DNA of 64,000 bases from Thermophilibacter immobilis (GTDB taxonomy: Bacteria; Actinomycetota; Coriobacteriia; Coriobacteriales; Atopobiaceae): contig NZ_CP063767.1 in the NCBI RefSeq assembly GCF_015277515.1, positions 1,550,001-1,614,000 of the forward strand, read 5' to 3'. The notes below the pieces were generated by a model. It was not told the DNA's origin. It did no database searches and saw only the letters and a list, made by a program, of their open reading frames with translations. Shown here piece by piece: positions 60,990 to 64,000 of this stretch. The translations under genes and the position numbers were made by a program. Each line of letters opens with the position of its first letter. The first letter of the stretch is position 1.

Positions 60990-61871
60990 CTACTTGCTGG
61001 CGAGCGGCGTGAACCCGACCGCCTCGAAGTCGGCCGACGCCTCGGAACCCTGGAGGAACTCGAGGAACTGGGCGGCACCATCGGGGTCGCCCGCGTTCTT
61101 GGTCGCGGCTGCCGGGTAGACGACCCTGCCGCACATCTCGGCGGTCGCGGAGTCCACGACCGTGAGGTCGGCGGAGTGGGCATCGGTCTGGTAGATGATG
61201 CCGCAGTCGACCGCGCCCTCGGATACCTGGGAGGTGACCTCCTTGACGTTGGTCCCGTAGGTGACGGACCCGGAGCTGGCGAGCGTATCCTCGTCGAGGT
61301 CGTAGTAGGCCAGGATCTTCTGAGTGTACTGGCCCACGGGGACGTCGGAATTGCCCATGGCCATGAGGACGTCGCCAGACTGGAGCATCTCGGCGAGCTG
61401 GTCGAAGCTCTCGATGCCCTTGGGGTTGCCCTCGGGCACGACGAGCGTGACCTTGTTCTCCAGGATGTCAAAGCGCGTGGCGGTGTCGATCAGGTCGAGG
61501 CCCTCGGTGTTGACGTCCGTCGAGGCCGCGGCGTCGAGCTGGTCCATCTGCTTCTGGCCGGCCGAGATGAACACGTCGCAGTCCGCGCCCTCCTGGATCT
61601 GGGTCTTGAGGGTGCCCGACGAGTCGAAGTTGAAGGTGACCTCGTACTCGGGGTTGGCAGCCATGAACTGGTCGCCAGCTTCGGTCAGGCTCTCGGTCAT
61701 GGACGCGGCGGCGAAGACAACGATCGGGGTCTTCTCGGCGGCCTGGTCCGTACTCGCAGTGGTATCGGTCGTGGGGGCGGCGCTGCCCCCGCAGGCCGCG
61801 AGCACCGCGGCCATGCCGACGACCGCAGCCCCGCCGGTAATCCTACGGGCGGCTTCCTTAATCTTTCCCAT
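60990..61871 (-). CDS. modA: Molybdate-binding lipoprotein
   Basis: A 293-residue binding protein. The signal sequence ends in lipobox LAAC. The binding-site region includes PIVVFAAASMTESLTEAGDQ, FNFDSSGTLKTQIQEGADCD and VFISAGQKQMD, and the C-terminal half has EGAVDCGIIYQTDA. It captures molybdate (or tungstate) for ModBC. The ATG at 61871 follows GGGAGAGAAG. It starts the mod/moa operon. Confidence 0.93.
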   Translation of the reverse strand: MGKIKEAARRITGGAAVVGMAAVLAACGGSAAPTTDTTASTDQAAEKTPIVVFAAASMTESLTEAGDQFMAANPEYEVTFNFDSSGTLKTQIQEGADCDVFISAGQKQMDQLDAAASTDVNTEGLDLIDTATRFDILENKVTLVVPEGNPKGIESFDQLAEMLQSGDVLMAMGNSDVPVGQYTQKILAYYDLDEDTLASSGSVTYGTNVKEVTSQVSEGAVDCGIIYQTDAHSADLTVVDSATAEMCGRVVYPAAATKNAGDPDGAAQFLEFLQGSEASADFEAVGFTPLASK

Positions 61872-61934
61872 CTTCTCTCCCTTGGTTCGAATACGTGTCC
61901 TCTTCTAGCACGAGTCCTTTTCGTGCAGGTACAC

Positions 61935-61950
61935 CGTTATATTGATAAAA
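61935..61950. promoter_or_regulatory. Candidate operator/promoter motif upstream of modA
   Basis: CGTTATATTGATAAAA lies about 65-80 bp upstream of modA and shares 13 of 16 positions with a motif upstream of xdhC. The half-site CGTTATA resembles ModE-type operator halves, and an ACTCAACG follows. A small hairpin GCACGA/TCGTGC lies between it and the gene (61909-61926). Confidence 0.5.
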
Positions 61951-62006
61951 ACTCAACGTTAGGCATGACAAAAGGTAGAGTCCTTGCAGAGGGAGCGTCG
62001 CGGCCC

Positions 62007-62801
62007 CTACGCTCTCAGGCCCCCCGTCAGGTGGCAGAGCGCCTCGAGCACGCCTCCGCCCACGGCGCGCGCCTTGTCGGACGAGGTGAAGCAGTGGGCG
62101 CGCTCGCAGCGCGGGTCGATATCGCCGGACTTCATGCCGCAGGTGACCTCGACGCCCTCCTGGAGGAGCCCTCTGAGAACACCGTTGATGGTGCAGGTCA
62201 TGGGCACGCCGGAGACTACGGCGGCTACCTGCCCGGCGCGCACGACGTCGCCGATGGCGAGACGCGGCTCGAAGATACCGTCGGCGGGGGCGCGCAGCAC
62301 GCGGTCGGCCGAATGCCCCGCGATAACGCCGGGGATGCCCGTATTGGGAGCCGCGGAGCCCTCGTAGATCGCCTGACCGAGGTAGTGGCCGCGCTTGGTC
62401 TCCACGACAGCGTGGCAGTCGCGGCCGGCCGTGAAGCCGGGGCCCACACCGATGACCACGGGCGCCATGTCGGGCGTGGTCCCCAGGTTCTTCTTGGCCA
62501 GAATCGCGTCCACGAGCGCGTCGGGGACGAGCTCGGCGGCCGAGGAGCCCCCGGGGTCCACGAGCACCGCCACCTCTTCGGACACCACGATCTTGCGAGC
62601 GTCCTCAACGTCCTTGGCCCGCACGGCCCGCACGTCCTCGACCTCGCACGAGCCCAGGCGAATCGCCTCCGAGAAGCTCACCGTGCGGCGAATCGACGTG
62701 GGCACAGCCAGGTCGCACATCACGATATCGCATCCCGCACGATGCAGCCTGAGCGCGACGCCGGTGGCAATGTCTCCCGCCCCGCGAATCTCGACGAGCA
62801 T
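62007..62801 (-). CDS. yqeB: Selenium-dependent molybdenum hydroxylase maturation protein YqeB
   Basis: A 264-residue protein of the EF2563/YqeB family, linked to selenium-dependent molybdenum hydroxylases. It starts MLVEIRGAGDIATGVALRLH and contains CDIVMCDLAVPTSIRRTVSF, DPGGSSAAEL, VIGVGPGFTAGRDCHAVVET and RGHYLGQAIYEGSAAPNTG. The ATG at 62801 follows GAGGGGAGAG. The neighbouring mod and xdhC genes support the assignment, but the hydroxylase subunits are outside this window. Confidence 0.85.
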   Translation of the reverse strand: MLVEIRGAGDIATGVALRLHRAGCDIVMCDLAVPTSIRRTVSFSEAIRLGSCEVEDVRAVRAKDVEDARKIVVSEEVAVLVDPGGSSAAELVPDALVDAILAKKNLGTTPDMAPVVIGVGPGFTAGRDCHAVVETKRGHYLGQAIYEGSAAPNTGIPGVIAGHSADRVLRAPADGIFEPRLAIGDVVRAGQVAAVVSGVPMTCTINGVLRGLLQEGVEVTCGMKSGDIDPRCERAHCFTSSDKARAVGGGVLEALCHLTGGLRA

Positions 62802-63039
62802 GAGGCTCTCCCCTCTGCGCGCCCGTCCTCGCGGCCGCGCGTGGCTGAGACGGAACATCTGCCCTGCCTCAGCCGATATAGTAAAATAACAACAACGCAT
62901 TCCCACTTGAACCCGTGGTCCTGCTCATAAAACGCCTCGCAAGAACCATTCACACTATAAGTCATGATACCAAATAATTTGTATGGATTCTCTCGAATCC
63001 CCTAGGCGTCACGTCCTTGGCGGGCAGCGGTCTGTGACC
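62802..63039. other. AT-richer intergenic region between yqeB and the binding-protein gene
   Basis: Contains AT-rich sequence (62870-62985) that probably holds the yqeB promoter, including CGATATAGTAAAA, weakly like the modA/xdhC motif, and a small GGATTC/GAATCC hairpin near 62985-63000 that may end the upstream gene. No gene is visible. Confidence 0.45.
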
Positions 63040-64000
63040 CTATGCCGGGTCCTGCGCGGTGAGGATGCGCTCGATCTCGTCGTCGGTGAGCTGATAGTCG
63101 AGGTAGGTCGCGTAGAAGTCGGAGACCTTCTGTCGCATGTCGAGGTCCGAGAAGAGCTCCGGGTGCAGGGTCGCCGCGGCCCACTGAATCTGGAGCAGCT
63201 CTTCGACGCCGTAGCGATCCCAGCCAAAGACCCCCTTCGGGTTCACGTAGACCCGTCCGCTCTTGACGGCGCTGATGTCGGCCCACGCCTCGTCGGCGAG
63301 GATCTGGTCGACCTCGTCCGCCTTGCCCGTGATGATGACGTCGGGATTCCAGCCAATCACCTGTTCGAGCGAGAACGTGGCCTGGGCGTTGCCCACGGTC
63401 GACTCGGTATTGGCGTTTCTGCCACCGGCCACCTCGATCCAGTTGTCGATGATGGTGCCCGTGCCGTCGAGCGTGAGGGTGTAGACGGAGTTGCCATGCA
63501 GCACGCTCGGGCGCTCGTCGTCGGTGAGCCCGTCCGTCTGGGCCTTCGTATCGGAGAGGGCCTGGTCGAGCTCCGCGACGTAGTTCTGCGCGATGGTGGG
63601 AGCGTCCCCGCCAAAGACCTCGGCCGTGAGCGTGACGGACTGCCTCATCTCGTCGAACGTCTTGAACATGCAGTTCACCAGGGGGATTCCGGCGCTCGCG
63701 AGCTTGTCGCGCAGATCGTCGGTGGAGTCGAAGACCACCTGCGGCTCAAGCGCCACAAGGTCCTCGTAGTTGAAGTCCTTGCCGAACATCGTGGTGGCCT
63801 GGCTCATGTTCGGAGCCACCTGGTACATCCAGGGAAAGCTCTTGGGGTCGCAGTGCGTGGCCACCATGCCCTGGGCCTGGTTGAGCATGATGGAGACCTC
63901 GTTGTGTGCGAACCAGCCGTCCGCGTACTGCGTGATCTCCACGGGAAGCTCGACCTCGGTGCCTCCCATGTCCGTCACCGTGTGCGTGGCGGCCGTGGAG
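63040..64000 (-). CDS. ABC transporter substrate-binding protein (5' end outside window)
   Basis: The frame is open to the right edge, so the N-terminus is missing; about 320 residues are visible. The start of the mature domain THTVTDMGGTEVELP, FNYEDLVALEPQVVF and EQVIGWNPDVIITGKADEV match the BtuF/FhuD-type (PF01497) periplasmic-binding family used for iron complexes, cobalamin, or metal oxyanions. Its place next to molybdenum genes could mean molybdate/tungstate or iron-chelate uptake; this is inference. The stop is 39 bp from the AT-rich region upstream of yqeB. Confidence 0.8.
   Translation of the reverse strand, partial: STAATHTVTDMGGTEVELPVEITQYADGWFAHNEVSIMLNQAQGMVATHCDPKSFPWMYQVAPNMSQATTMFGKDFNYEDLVALEPQVVFDSTDDLRDKLASAGIPLVNCMFKTFDEMRQSVTLTAEVFGGDAPTIAQNYVAELDQALSDTKAQTDGLTDDERPSVLHGNSVYTLTLDGTGTIIDNWIEVAGGRNANTESTVGNAQATFSLEQVIGWNPDVIITGKADEVDQILADEAWADISAVKSGRVYVNPKGVFGWDRYGVEELLQIQWAAATLHPELFSDLDMRQKVSDFYATYLDYQLTDDEIERILTAQDPA

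Noticed and set aside
59132-61471. Single 779-residue frame through modB and modC
   Set aside because: The N-terminal 400 residues are out-of-frame modA/modB sequence. The real modC start is at 60217 in an ATGA overlap.
1-64000. tRNA, rRNA, insertion-sequence or prophage genes
   Set aside because: I read the intergenic stretches on both strands and found no cloverleaf with a GTTCxA arm, transposase, integrase or phage structural gene.

Overview
The window is high-GC, densely packed bacterial DNA with many coding overlaps, Shine-Dalgarno sites, and ATG/GTG/TTG starts. Gene content suggests an anaerobic Coriobacteriia actinobacterium, probably Olsenella/Atopobiaceae-like: flavin and Fe-S oxidoreductases, a fumarate-reductase-type flavoprotein, PEP carboxylase, acyl-phosphate energy conservation, and selenium-dependent Mo-hydroxylase accessory genes. 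This placement is an inference from gene content; no rRNA or tRNA gene was found in the window.

Layout. 1-2.5 kb: a fructose-6-phosphate-aldolase-like gene (cut by the window edge), glycerol dehydrogenase and a convergent GntR regulator. 3.1-6.1 kb: an ABC substrate-binding protein/permease pair without its own ATPase, then phosphofructokinase. 6.8-13.6 kb: an acyl-conversion operon (thiolase, OB-fold/Zn-ribbon protein, acyl carrier protein, phosphate acyltransferase, butyrate-kinase-type kinase), with TetR and PucR-type regulators. 13.6-21.7 kb: redox genes (flavodoxin-fold reductase, NuoF-like and NuoG-GltD-like proteins, FAD reductase) around a coriobacterial-type candidate nuclease that lies between two copies of a complex palindromic repeat. 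21.9-29.4 kb: housekeeping genes (map, acpS, ppc), a metallo-hydrolase, a frameshifted membrane protein and a flippase-like protein. 29.5-34.5 kb: a decayed ECF transporter, rmuC, a fluoride riboswitch with a CLC-type fluoride exporter, and intact plus decayed flavodoxin-like genes. 34.9-42.9 kb: a polar amino-acid ABC operon ending in a cytidylate-kinase-like gene, and a MarR-controlled heterodimeric ABC exporter. 43.4-54.3 kb: a decayed DUF4143 protein, aspS, gph, a Bce-type sensor/transporter module with sodA embedded in it, and a YegP-like protein. 54.4-64 kb: molybdenum region: xdhC, an overlapping modABC-moaA-moaC/MOSC-molybdopterin-binding-mog operon, yqeB, and a substrate-binding protein cut by the window edge.

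The molybdenum genes form a coherent pathway: ModABC imports molybdate; MoaA and MoaC make the pterin precursor; Mog and a MoeA-like protein insert Mo; XdhC and YqeB are maturation factors for xanthine-dehydrogenase-type and selenium-dependent Mo hydroxylases. The hydroxylase itself is not in the window. The acyl operon could cleave a 3-oxoacyl substrate and gain ATP through acyl phosphate, but its substrate cannot be read from sequence.

The most unusual items are: four copies of an intergenic repeat built from several GAAGTGAGCG arms and their inverted partners, each beginning or ending just past a stop codon; the candidate PD-(D/E)XK gene bracketed by two of them; the thiolase/ACP/acyl-kinase operon; a 125-bp element with perfect 18-bp inverted ends; and several loci with visible decay (frameshifts, an inverted duplication, an operator left without its operon).
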